A DNA stretch of 64,000 nt from Brachyspira sp. SAP_772. GTDB taxonomy: Bacteria; Spirochaetota; Brachyspiria; Brachyspirales; Brachyspiraceae. This document shows, piece by piece, positions 36,547 to 45,522 of the stretch. The notes under the pieces were generated by a model that worked only from the letters and a program-made list of their open reading frames with translations, did no database searches and was not told the DNA's origin. Both the position numbers and the translations under genes were made by a program. Position 1 is the stretch's first letter; each line of letters opens with the position of its first letter. The stretch covers positions 289,957 through 353,956 of the forward strand of contig NZ_VYIX01000002.1 in the NCBI RefSeq assembly GCF_009755885.1, given 5' to 3'.

Positions 36547-36677
36547 ATCTTCGGGGCTAGGTGAAATTCCATACCGGCGGTAAAGTCCGCGAGCCTTTTT
36601 GATGTTTCCTGCATTCAAAAATAGCAGATTTGGTGCAATTCCAAAACCGACAGTTAAAGTCTGGATGGTAGAAGATG
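36547..36677 (+). promoter_or_regulatory. FMN riboswitch (RFN element)
   Basis: Conserved blocks in order: TCTTCGGGGCTAGGTG, AATTCCATACCGGCGGT, AAAGTCCGCGAGCC, then GCAGATTTGGTGCAATTCC, AAAACCGACAGTTAAAGTC and TGGATGGTAGAAGAT, with TCTTC and GAAGA closing the P1 stem. It binds FMN and controls the riboflavin genes downstream. A variable arm at about 36600-36625 is short. Confidence 0.95.
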
Positions 36678-36711
36678 TTTTTTAATGTAAACTACATATC
36701 AAAAAATTATG

Positions 36712-36742
36712 CTCTAAGTGTGTAAACATTTAGAGTTTTTTT
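36712..36742 (+). terminator. Riboswitch-controlled terminator
   Basis: CTCTAAGTG pairs with CATTTAGAG over 9 bp and is followed by seven T. It lies 35 bases after the aptamer, the usual expression platform of a transcription-attenuating FMN switch. Confidence 0.85.
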
Positions 36743-36815
36743 GTTTATAGTTCATAGTATCCTATCAAAAAAATACCAAAGATTCATATAAATATTTTTT
36801 AAGAGTATTAACATT

Positions 36816-37913
36816 ATGCATGAAAAATATATGAGAATGGCTATAGAAGAGGCTAAAAAAGGAGAGGGTTTTACTAGTCCTAATCCTTTAGTTGGTGCTG
36901 TTATAGTGAAAGAGAATAAAGTTATAGGCATTGGATATCATAAAAAATATGGTGAGAATCATGCTGAGATTAATGCTTTTTTGGATGCAAAGGAAAGAGG
37001 TGAAGATGTTGAGGGAGCTTCAATATATGTAACCTTAGAGCCTTGTTCTCATTATGGAAAAACTCCTCCTTGTGCTGATGCTATTATAAAAAACAAATTA
37101 AAAAAAGTTATTATAGGCTGTGTGGATTCCAATCCTAAAGTGGCAGGTGGCGGCATAAAAAAATTACAAGATGCTGGAATTGAGGTTGTAGTAAATGTGC
37201 TTGAAGAAGAGTGCAGAAAATTAAATGAAGTTTTTTTCTACTATATAACTAATAAAAGACCTTTTGTTGTAATGAAATATGCTATGACTATGGACGGTAA
37301 AATTGCTACAGTGAGCGGTAAATCAAAGTGGATAACTAGCGAAAAAACAAGAGAGCATTCTCATAGGTTTAGGAATAAATATTCTGCTATAATGGTTGGA
37401 ATAAACACTGTAATAGAAGATAACCCTATGCTTAATTGTAGGCTTCCAAACACTAGAAACCCTATAAGAATAATTTTGGATAGTTCATTAAAAATAAGTT
37501 TAGAGTCTAATATTTGTAAAACAGCAAAAGATATAAAAACTTTTATAGCTACTGTGAGTGATGATTATAAAAAAATAAAAGAGCTTGAAGGGTTAGGTGT
37601 AGAGATAATAAAAACAGAAAGTGATGGTGGAAGAGTAAGTTTAAAAGATTTGATGAAAATACTCGGAGAAGAAAAAGACATTGACAGTGTGTATGTTGAG
37701 GGTGGGGCAAGTTTACATGCTAGTTTATTAAAAGAAAAGTTAGTAAATAAAGCTTTAGTTTATATAGCACCAAAAATATTTGGCGGTTTTGAGGCAAAAA
37801 GCCCTATAGGAGGCGAAGGAATAGAAGAGCCTGATGATGCTATTAGGCTTATTGGAAGTAGTATAACAAAGATAGAAGATGATTTATTTTTGGAGTATTA
37901 TTTAAAGTATTAA
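36816..37913 (+). CDS. ribD: Riboflavin biosynthesis deaminase/reductase RibD
   Basis: 365 residues. Deaminase half (about 1-145): HAEINAFLDA and PCSHYGKTPPCADAI give the zinc His and Cys pair. Reductase half (about 150-365): RPFVVMKYAMTMDGKIAT and VYVEGGASLHASLL. RibD carries out the second and third steps from GTP to riboflavin. It is the first gene after the FMN riboswitch. The Shine-Dalgarno site is weak (AAGAG). A repeat module follows directly after its stop. Confidence 0.95.
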   Translation: MHEKYMRMAIEEAKKGEGFTSPNPLVGAVIVKENKVIGIGYHKKYGENHAEINAFLDAKERGEDVEGASIYVTLEPCSHYGKTPPCADAIIKNKLKKVIIGCVDSNPKVAGGGIKKLQDAGIEVVVNVLEEECRKLNEVFFYYITNKRPFVVMKYAMTMDGKIATVSGKSKWITSEKTREHSHRFRNKYSAIMVGINTVIEDNPMLNCRLPNTRNPIRIILDSSLKISLESNICKTAKDIKTFIATVSDDYKKIKELEGLGVEIIKTESDGGRVSLKDLMKILGEEKDIDSVYVEGGASLHASLLKEKLVNKALVYIAPKIFGGFEAKSPIGGEGIEEPDDAIRLIGSSITKIEDDLFLEYYLKY

Positions 37914-37924
37914 TTTATATAATA

Positions 37925-38000
37925 CTTGATTACTGGGGACTAGTCCCCAGACCCCTACTTCTTTTGGTGACCCAAAGAAGCAAAAGGACTGCATTTGTAT
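37925..38000. repeat. Repeat module between ribD and ribE
   Basis: Reverse copy: GGGGACTAGTCCCC palindrome at 37937-37950, then CCCCTACTTCTTTTGG, GACCCAAAGAAGCAAAAGG and ACTGCAT. It matches the module at 40398-40468 in the other orientation and lacks the GC-rich cassettes. Confidence 0.85.
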
Positions 38001-38063
38001 TATTTTGCATTCAATGTCATCAAAGAAATTATAATTTATAAATTTTTATAGGATTACTTAATA

Positions 38064-38702
38064 ATGTTTACTGGTATAGTTGAAGAAATAGGAACTGTTA
38101 AATCGGTACAAAGCAAAGTTATTACAATAGAAGCAAGTAAAATATTTGATGATTTGCATTTGGGTGATAGCGTTGCTGTTAATGGTACTTGTTTAACTGT
38201 ATCTAGTTTTGATAATAAAATATTTAATGCTGATGTTACTCAAGAAACTTTGAATCGTACTAATTTGGGAAGTTTAAAAAATGGAAGTAAAGTTAATCTT
38301 GAGAGGGCTATGACTTTAAGAGGAAGATTTGGAGGTCATATAGTAAGCGGACATATTGACGGAGTGGGAAGCATTAAGTCTATGAAGAAAGATGATAATG
38401 CTATTATACTTACTATTGAAGTGCCTAAACATTTAATGAAGTATATTGTAGAAAAAGGTTCGGTTGCTGTTGACGGTATAAGTTTAACGGTGGCTAGTTT
38501 AACTGATAATACTTTTTCTATAGCCGTTATTCCGCATACATTAAAAGAGACTGTGTTATATTATAAAAAAGAAGGGGACAAGGTTAATATTGAAAATGAT
38601 GTTATAGGCAAATATGTTGAAAGGCTTTTAACATTTAAAGAAGATAATGACAGTAAAAAATCTAACATTACAATGGAGTTCTTATTTAAGAATGGGTTTT
38701 AA
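38064..38702 (+). CDS. ribE: Riboflavin synthase alpha chain
   Basis: 212 residues with two homologous lumazine-binding domains: MFTGIVEEIGTV with NGTCLTV, and GHIVSGHIDGVG with DGISLTVASL. It dismutates two lumazine molecules to riboflavin and an amino-pyrimidine. AGGA lies about 10 bases before the start. It is 150 bases after ribD, the gap holding a repeat. Confidence 0.95.
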   Translation: MFTGIVEEIGTVKSVQSKVITIEASKIFDDLHLGDSVAVNGTCLTVSSFDNKIFNADVTQETLNRTNLGSLKNGSKVNLERAMTLRGRFGGHIVSGHIDGVGSIKSMKKDDNAIILTIEVPKHLMKYIVEKGSVAVDGISLTVASLTDNTFSIAVIPHTLKETVLYYKKEGDKVNIENDVIGKYVERLLTFKEDNDSKKSNITMEFLFKNGF

Positions 38703-38814
38703 AATATTGTTTTTTGAGATTTATACTGGAATGTCTGCGTTTTTCAAAAGGCATAATTATAGTAGTTTGTATAAGTATAATATGTATTAAATATAGAATA
38801 CTATAGAATTGTAT

Positions 38815-38935
38815 TGAAAATGCAGTTCTTTTGCTTCTTTTATACCAATACCGAGTAGGTGCCTATCGGCAAAAGAAGTGGGGTGCTACCCTACGGGCAC
38901 GCTTCGCAGGGGGCAAAGCCCTGCAAATATTAAAA
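38815..38935. repeat. Repeat module between ribE and ribBA, with two cassettes
   Basis: TGCAGTTCTTTTGCTTC module from 38820, with cassette GTAGGTGCCTATCGGC (unit 38850-38870) and cassette CTACGGGCACGCTTCGC (within about 38887-38909), ending GGGGGCAAAGCCCTGC. It fills the middle of the 280-base gap. Confidence 0.87.
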
Positions 38936-38982
38936 TTAAAAATTTTTACTATATGATAAAAAAATAAAAGGAGAGTTAAAAA

Positions 38983-40182
38983 ATGGAAAATGTTTACAGC
39001 ACTATTGATGAGGCTTTAGAAGATTTAAGAAACGGAAAAATAATCGTTGTTTCTGATGATGAAGATAGAGAAAATGAGGGCGATTTAATCTGTGCGGCAG
39101 AGTTTGCTACTACAGAAAATATTAACTTTATGGCTACTTATGCTAAAGGCTTAATATGCATGCCTATGAGCAGAGAGATTACAAACAAATTAAACTTAAA
39201 TCAAATGGTTACAAAAAATACTGATAATCATGAAACAGCTTTCACAGTATCTATTGACCATGTTGACACTACTACAGGAATATCTGCAGTTGAGAGGTCT
39301 ATCACTGCTTTAAAAGTGGTTGATGAAAATGCTAAAGCAGAAGATTTTAGACGTCCCGGTCATATGTTTCCATTACTTGCAAAAGAGGGCGGAGTGTTAG
39401 TGAGAATGGGGCATACTGAAGCTACTGTTGATTTAATGAGATTAGCAGGCTTAAAAGAATGCGGTTTATGCTGCGAGATTATGAAAGATAATGGCGATAT
39501 GATGAGAAGAGATGATTTAATTGAGTTTTCTAAAAAACATAATCTTAAAATGATAACAGTATCTGCTTTAATAGACTATAGAAAGAAAAATGAAGATTTG
39601 ATGGAGCTTTATGCCAAGGCTAAAATGCCAACAAAATACGGCGAGTTTGAAATATTAACATTCGTAAACAAAATAACAAAACAGCATCATGTTGTGCTTA
39701 CTATGGGAGATATTAGCGACGGTGAAGATGTTTTATGCAGGGTGCATTCAGAATGTTTAACAGGCGATGCATTAGGCTCTAGAAGATGTGATTGCGGAGA
39801 GCAGTATAATTATGCTATGCGTGCTATTGCTGAAGAAGGCAGGGGCATAATGGTTTATATGCGTCAAGAGGGCAGAGGAATAGGACTTGTTAATAAACTA
39901 AAGGCTTATGAACTTCAAGATAGAGGTCTTGATACAGTTGATGCTAATAGGGCTTTGGGTTTTAGAGATGATATGCGTGAATATTATGAGGCTTATCAGA
40001 TGTTAAAAAAATTGGGCATTAAAAGCGTAAGGATAATGACTAATAACCCAGAGAAAATAAAACATTTAGAGAATTATGGACTTGAAATAGAAGAGAGGAT
40101 ACCTATACAGATAGAAGCAACAGAGTACGATTTATTTTATCTTCAAACAAAAAAGGAGCGTATGGGGCACATTCTTGATTAA
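38983..40182 (+). CDS. ribBA: Bifunctional DHBP synthase / GTP cyclohydrolase II
   Basis: 399 residues. RibB half (about 1-200): [11 protein letters not shown], the metal-binding acidic loop, and [15 protein letters not shown]. RibA half (about 205-399): [20 protein letters not shown] with the three zinc cysteines and [11 protein letters not shown]. It makes both precursors of riboflavin. AGGAGAG lies 7 bases before the start, the strongest site in the rib set. A terminator hairpin follows its stop. Confidence 0.96.
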   Translation: MENVYSTIDEALEDLRNGKIIVVSDDEDRENEGDLICAAEFATTENINFMATYAKGLICMPMSREITNKLNLNQMVTKNTDNHETAFTVSIDHVDTTTGISAVERSITALKVVDENAKAEDFRRPGHMFPLLAKEGGVLVRMGHTEATVDLMRLAGLKECGLCCEIMKDNGDMMRRDDLIEFSKKHNLKMITVSALIDYRKKNEDLMELYAKAKMPTKYGEFEILTFVNKITKQHHVVLTMGDISDGEDVLCRVHSECLTGDALGSRRCDCGEQYNYAMRAIAEEGRGIMVYMRQEGRGIGLVNKLKAYELQDRGLDTVDANRALGFRDDMREYYEAYQMLKKLGIKSVRIMTNNPEKIKHLENYGLEIEERIPIQIEATEYDLFYLQTKKERMGHILD

Positions 40183-40196
40183 TTTTAGATAGAAAG

Positions 40197-40254
40197 CTTG
40201 TGAGTAATTGGCATTTGCAAAAATGTCAGTAACTCATTATCAAACAAGTTTTTT
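40197..40254 (+). terminator. Terminator directly after ribBA
   Basis: The inner stem pairs 40201-40216 (TGAGTAATTGGCATTT) with 40221-40236 (AAATGTCAGTAACTCA), with one mismatch and two G-T pairs. Outer CTTG/CAAG lies before six T. It starts 15 bases after the ribBA stop and would separate ribH from the upstream genes. Confidence 0.75.
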
Positions 40255-40290
40255 ATATATTTAGGAGGTTTATTAATTATTAGGAGGTTT

Positions 40291-40332
40291 ATGAAACGAG
40301 ATAAAATTATAAGAATATATAAAAGCTCATAA
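40291..40332 (+). CDS. Possible 13-codon leader frame before ribH
   Basis: ATG at 40291 opens 13 codons (MKRDKIIRIYKSS, then TAA). TTAGGAGGTTTAT occurs twice at 40261-40273 and 40280-40292, giving a strong Shine-Dalgarno site just before the ATG. It lies between the ribBA terminator and ribH. It may be a leader peptide or only the remnant of a duplicated ribosome-binding site; coding is unproven. Confidence 0.3.
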   Translation: MKRDKIIRIYKSS

Positions 40333-40397
40333 TTTTTTATGTAAAAACAATACAATATGTTTTTGATTAAAGATTTTAATGAAATACAAAAATAGAA

Positions 40398-40468
40398 AAT
40401 TGCAGTCCTTTTGGTTCTTTGGGTCACCAAAAGAACTGGGGTTTGGGGTGAAACCCCAATAAAATATT
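40398..40468. repeat. Repeat module upstream of ribH
   Basis: Forward copy TTGCAGTCCTTTTGGTTC, GGGTCACCAAAAGAACTGGG and GGGGTGAAACCCC at 40398-40465, without cassettes. It ends about 35 bases before the ribH start. The rest of the gap from 40255 holds the duplicated AGGAGG sequence and AT-rich DNA. Confidence 0.83.
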
Positions 40469-40502
40469 AATGACCTAATAATAAATAAAAGGATAGAATA
40501 AA

Positions 40503-40973
40503 ATGAAAACTTTTGAAGGAAAACTCGTTAGTGAGAAAAAAATTAAAATCGGTATAGTGTGTGCTAGATTCAATGAATTTATTGTTTCTAAACTTTTGGG
40601 CGGTGCATTGGACGCTTTATCTCGTCATGATATTAAAGACGATGATATTACTGTTGCTTGGGTGCCCGGTGCTTTTGAAATACCTCTAATAGCTTCAAAA
40701 ATGGCTAAATCAAAAAAATATGATGCTGTTATATGTTTGGGTGCTGTTATAAGAGGTTCTACTACTCATTATGATTATGTTTGTGCTGAAGTGTCTAAGG
40801 GTATTGCTAATGTTTCTCTTAATTCTGATATACCTGTAATGTTTGGGGTTCTTACTACTGAAAACATAGAGCAGGCTATTGAAAGAGCAGGCACTAAATC
40901 AGGCAACAAAGGCTTTGATTCTGCTATGGGTGCTATTGAGATGGTTAATTTAATAAGAGAAATAGAAAAGTAA
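40503..40973 (+). CDS. ribH: 6,7-dimethyl-8-ribityllumazine synthase
   Basis: 156 residues. [23 protein letters not shown]-type start, VPGAFEIP, the [15 protein letters not shown] loop with catalytic His, and [16 protein letters not shown]. It condenses the two riboflavin precursors to lumazine and usually forms 60-subunit shells. AGGATAG lies before the start. It is separated from ribBA by a terminator and a repeat, so it may have its own promoter. Confidence 0.95.
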   Translation: MKTFEGKLVSEKKIKIGIVCARFNEFIVSKLLGGALDALSRHDIKDDDITVAWVPGAFEIPLIASKMAKSKKYDAVICLGAVIRGSTTHYDYVCAEVSKGIANVSLNSDIPVMFGVLTTENIEQAIERAGTKSGNKGFDSAMGAIEMVNLIREIEK

Positions 40974-41145
40974 AATATTATAGATATAATATACATTTTG
41001 TTATTAGTTGTAACAATAATACAGTGTTTATTTTTTTGTAAATAATTTTTTTGTTAAAAATAAATATTATTTTATTATTTAATATTGATTTTTTAAAACA
41101 TTTTTACATACTATTATTTTACAAACTATTTTTAGGATTATAACT

Positions 41146-42438
41146 ATGTCTATAGTAAAAGATTTAAAAAGTAAATTACTTATTGTAATACTAATTAGCT
41201 TAATAATTGGTGCTGTACTTGGAATGCTTGCTTCGGCATATGCATCTGCTGAAACATTAACTGCTTTGATTTCAATATCAGACCCTATAGGTAATATTTT
41301 TATAAGGCTATTAAAAATGATAGTAATGCCTGTAATTATTTTTACTTTAATAAGCGGGGTTTCGAGTATTTCACCAAAGCATCTTGGTATAGTTGGAGTT
41401 ATTATACTTCTTTTCTATATGATAACTTCTGTAATATCTTCTGTTTTTGGTCTTGCTGTAGGTAATTTAATAAAACCGGGTTTGGATTTGGATTTGAATA
41501 TGGCTATGGCTACCACAAAAGAGTTTGTAAAGCCTAATTTTATAGATACGCTTCTTTCAACAATACCAACAAACCCATTTTCATCTTTTGCTAAAGGCGA
41601 TGGAGATGTACTTCCTACAATATTTTTCTCTATATTTTTCGGCATATCTTTGGCATTTTGCAGGGATAATGAAAAAACAAAAGATACTGCAGAAATAGTT
41701 TATAAGTTTTTTGACGGATGTACTCATATTATAATAAGAATAGTGGGCTGGATTATGTTTTATGCTCCTATAGGGGTGTTGGCATTAATATTTACAGTAT
41801 TTGCAAAAAATGGTCCTGAGTCTTTTAAATCATTATTAAAAGTTACATATACTATATATATTGCTTTTGCTATTCAGCTTATAATTGTTTACAGCATAAT
41901 AAATATTATCTTTGGAATTAACCCTAAGAAGTTTTTAGTTAAAATTTTTGAACCGCTATTTACTGCATTTGTTACACGTTCTTCTGGAGGCACATTGCCT
42001 ATATCTATGAAAGCGGCTGATGAAAAGATGGGTATTAATCAGGGTATTTATAGTTTCACTTTACCGTTAGGTGCTACAATTAACATGAATGGTACTGCCA
42101 TATATTTAGGTATATGTGCTATATTTATATCAAATGCTACTGGTAACGCATTAGATTTTAATTCTCAGTTAACTGTTGTAATAGTATCTGTACTTGCTGC
42201 TGTTGGCACTGCTGGGGTTCCGGGAGCTGGTTCTATTATGCTTCTTATGGTGCTTAATTCTATTGGGCTTGATATTAACTCTAATGTAAATGTTGCAGCT
42301 GCTTATGGTATGATACTTGGAATAGATGCTATACTTGATATGGGAAGAACTGCTCTTAATATATCTGGAGATTTATGCGGTACTGCAGTGGTTGCTAAGA
42401 TTACTAAACAGATGGATATGAGTAAGTGGCAAGATTAA
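41146..42438 (+). CDS. Dicarboxylate/amino acid:cation symporter (GltP/DctA-like)
   Basis: 430 residues. This third DAACS member has the classic motifs: TRSSGGTLPIS (HP1), GATINMNGTAIYLG (the NMDGT-like Na+ site in TM7), and AAVGTAGVPGAGSIML (HP2 tip). It imports glutamate/aspartate or C4-dicarboxylates, more clearly than the two paralogues near 8-10 kb. AGGAT lies 9 bases before the start. It is monocistronic and convergent with the beta-glucosidase gene. Confidence 0.92.
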   Translation: MSIVKDLKSKLLIVILISLIIGAVLGMLASAYASAETLTALISISDPIGNIFIRLLKMIVMPVIIFTLISGVSSISPKHLGIVGVIILLFYMITSVISSVFGLAVGNLIKPGLDLDLNMAMATTKEFVKPNFIDTLLSTIPTNPFSSFAKGDGDVLPTIFFSIFFGISLAFCRDNEKTKDTAEIVYKFFDGCTHIIIRIVGWIMFYAPIGVLALIFTVFAKNGPESFKSLLKVTYTIYIAFAIQLIIVYSIINIIFGINPKKFLVKIFEPLFTAFVTRSSGGTLPISMKAADEKMGINQGIYSFTLPLGATINMNGTAIYLGICAIFISNATGNALDFNSQLTVVIVSVLAAVGTAGVPGAGSIMLLMVLNSIGLDINSNVNVAAAYGMILGIDAILDMGRTALNISGDLCGTAVVAKITKQMDMSKWQD

Positions 42439-42477
42439 ATATTTATTAGAGTTTGTAAAATAAAATTAAATAAAATA

Positions 42478-42510
42478 AAGGCTTTTAGTTGAGAAAACAC
42501 TAAAAGCCTT
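42478..42510. terminator. Bidirectional terminator between the symporter and glucosidase genes
   Basis: AAGGCTTTTAGT pairs exactly with ACTAAAAGCCTT over 12 bp with a 9-base loop. T/A-rich flanks make it usable from both convergent genes, better on the minus strand. Confidence 0.85.
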
Positions 42511-42535
42511 AACAATAAAATAAAAAATACCTCTA

Positions 42536-43963
<1,428 letters not shown>

Positions 43964-44069
43964 TTACTCCTTGATATATTCAAAGTAATATAAAAATAAT
44001 ATGAAAAATATAAAAACTCAAACAAGATTTTTTCCACATTAATCTGGTAATTAATTAATATAACTTTAA

Positions 44070-44098
44070 TTGAAATTATGAAATTTGATAATTATACT
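44070..44098 (+). promoter_or_regulatory. Promoter for the PTS EIIC gene
   Basis: TTGAAA at 44070-44075 and TATACT at 44093-44098 with a 17-base spacer, in the divergent region between the glucosidase and the transporter. Confidence 0.6.
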
Positions 44099-44133
44099 AT
44101 AAACAAATGAAAAGAAAATTGAAGGAGATAACA

Positions 44134-45474
44134 ATGAAAGAAAAATTCAATGCTTTCATGGAAAGCAAATTTCTTCCAATAATGTCAAAAGTTGCCATGA
44201 ACAGATATTTAAATGCCGTTAAAGATGGTTTTGTATTTGCAACACCATTTATTATTATAGGTTCTTTTGTATTATTATTATTTAACTTACCTTTAAATGA
44301 TCCAACAAATTTTTTGTATTTTCCTCCTTATGAAAATTTTGTGAAAGCATTTGCAGGAAATTATATACAAATATTTAATGTTAGTATGGGAATATTGTCA
44401 TTATTTGTTGCTTTTGGTATTGGACATTCTTTAGCTGGATATTATGGACAAGATCAAACTACAAATGGTTTATTGTCTATGTATGCTTTTTTGTTATTAT
44501 CTGCAAAATCTTTAGCTGTAACTGTAGTAGGAGCTGCTGCTGAGTTATTGCATGTAGCTGAGGAAGTTAATGTTGGAGTTTTAGATGCAAGATACTTAGA
44601 TGCTAAGGGACTTTTTGTTGCTATTATTGCTGCTTTATTATCTGTAGAGATAGCAAGATTTTTAGTTACTAAAAACATTATGATTAAACTTCCTGATTCA
44701 GTTCCTCCTGCTATATCTAAATCTTTTGAAATATTAGTTCCTGTAATTGTAATTTCTTTTGTATTCCAAACTATAAACATGCTTATACAAAATAATATGA
44801 AAATTATGGTTCCAGATTTAATTATGAAAATTTTACAGCCATTGTTAAATATGTCTGATGGCTTAGTATCTATAATAATTATATTACTATTAGTACATAT
44901 TTTGTGGTTTTGCGGTATACATGGTGCTAATGTAGTTAATGTTGTTTTACAGCCTATTGCTCTTACTAATTTGGCTCTTAATCAGACAGCTCTTGCAGCA
45001 GGCGAACAGATACCTAAAATTTTATCTGGTGAGTTTATGAATTGTTTCGTATATTTTGGAGGTTCTGGTGCTACTTTGGGTTTATGTATTGCTATGATTA
45101 TGACTAAAAATGCTCATATGAAATATATTGGAAAACTTTCTATAGTACCCGGTTTCTTTAATATTAATGAGCCTATAATGTTTGGGGCTCCTATAGTAAT
45201 GAATCCTATATTTGTTATACCTTTCATTTTAACTCCTGTAATTAATGCTACTATAAGCTATACGTTTATGAAGCTTAATATAATAGGTAGGGTTGTGGCA
45301 TTAGTGCCTTGGACTACCCCTTCTATATTAGGTTCTTTTATCTCTACTAATTTAAACTTTGTTGCACCTATATTAGTTATTGCTTTAATAATTTTAGATT
45401 ATTTTATATATAAACCTTTCCTTAATATGTATTTAAAAGAATTAGAAAAAGAAGAAAGCGCTGCTGCAAACTAA
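44134..45474 (+). CDS. PTS EIIC permease, cellobiose/lactose family
   Basis: 446 residues from ATG 44134, which has AAGGAG 7 bases upstream; an in-frame start at 44107 is less likely. The EIIC pattern of the CelB type is visible: GFVFATPFIIIGSFVLL, HILWFCGIHGANVV, and FFNINEPIMFGAPIVMNP with the sugar-binding NEP(I/V)xFG motif. It transports and phosphorylates a beta-glucoside together with EIIA and EIIB proteins, which are not encoded next to it. Divergent from the GH1 phospho-glucosidase. Confidence 0.92.
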   Translation: MKEKFNAFMESKFLPIMSKVAMNRYLNAVKDGFVFATPFIIIGSFVLLLFNLPLNDPTNFLYFPPYENFVKAFAGNYIQIFNVSMGILSLFVAFGIGHSLAGYYGQDQTTNGLLSMYAFLLLSAKSLAVTVVGAAAELLHVAEEVNVGVLDARYLDAKGLFVAIIAALLSVEIARFLVTKNIMIKLPDSVPPAISKSFEILVPVIVISFVFQTINMLIQNNMKIMVPDLIMKILQPLLNMSDGLVSIIIILLLVHILWFCGIHGANVVNVVLQPIALTNLALNQTALAAGEQIPKILSGEFMNCFVYFGGSGATLGLCIAMIMTKNAHMKYIGKLSIVPGFFNINEPIMFGAPIVMNPIFVIPFILTPVINATISYTFMKLNIIGRVVALVPWTTPSILGSFISTNLNFVAPILVIALIILDYFIYKPFLNMYLKELEKEESAAAN

Positions 45475-45494
45475 TAAATATATATTTACTATTT

Positions 45495-45522
45495 AAGAGG
45501 TGAGATATTAATCTTGCCTCTT
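45495..45522. terminator. Bidirectional terminator between EIIC and the U32 gene
   Basis: AAGAGGTGAGAT pairs with ATCTTGCCTCTT (12 bp with two G-T pairs, 4-base loop), then ATTTTAT. It overlaps the last base of the U32 stop region on the other strand. Confidence 0.75.
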
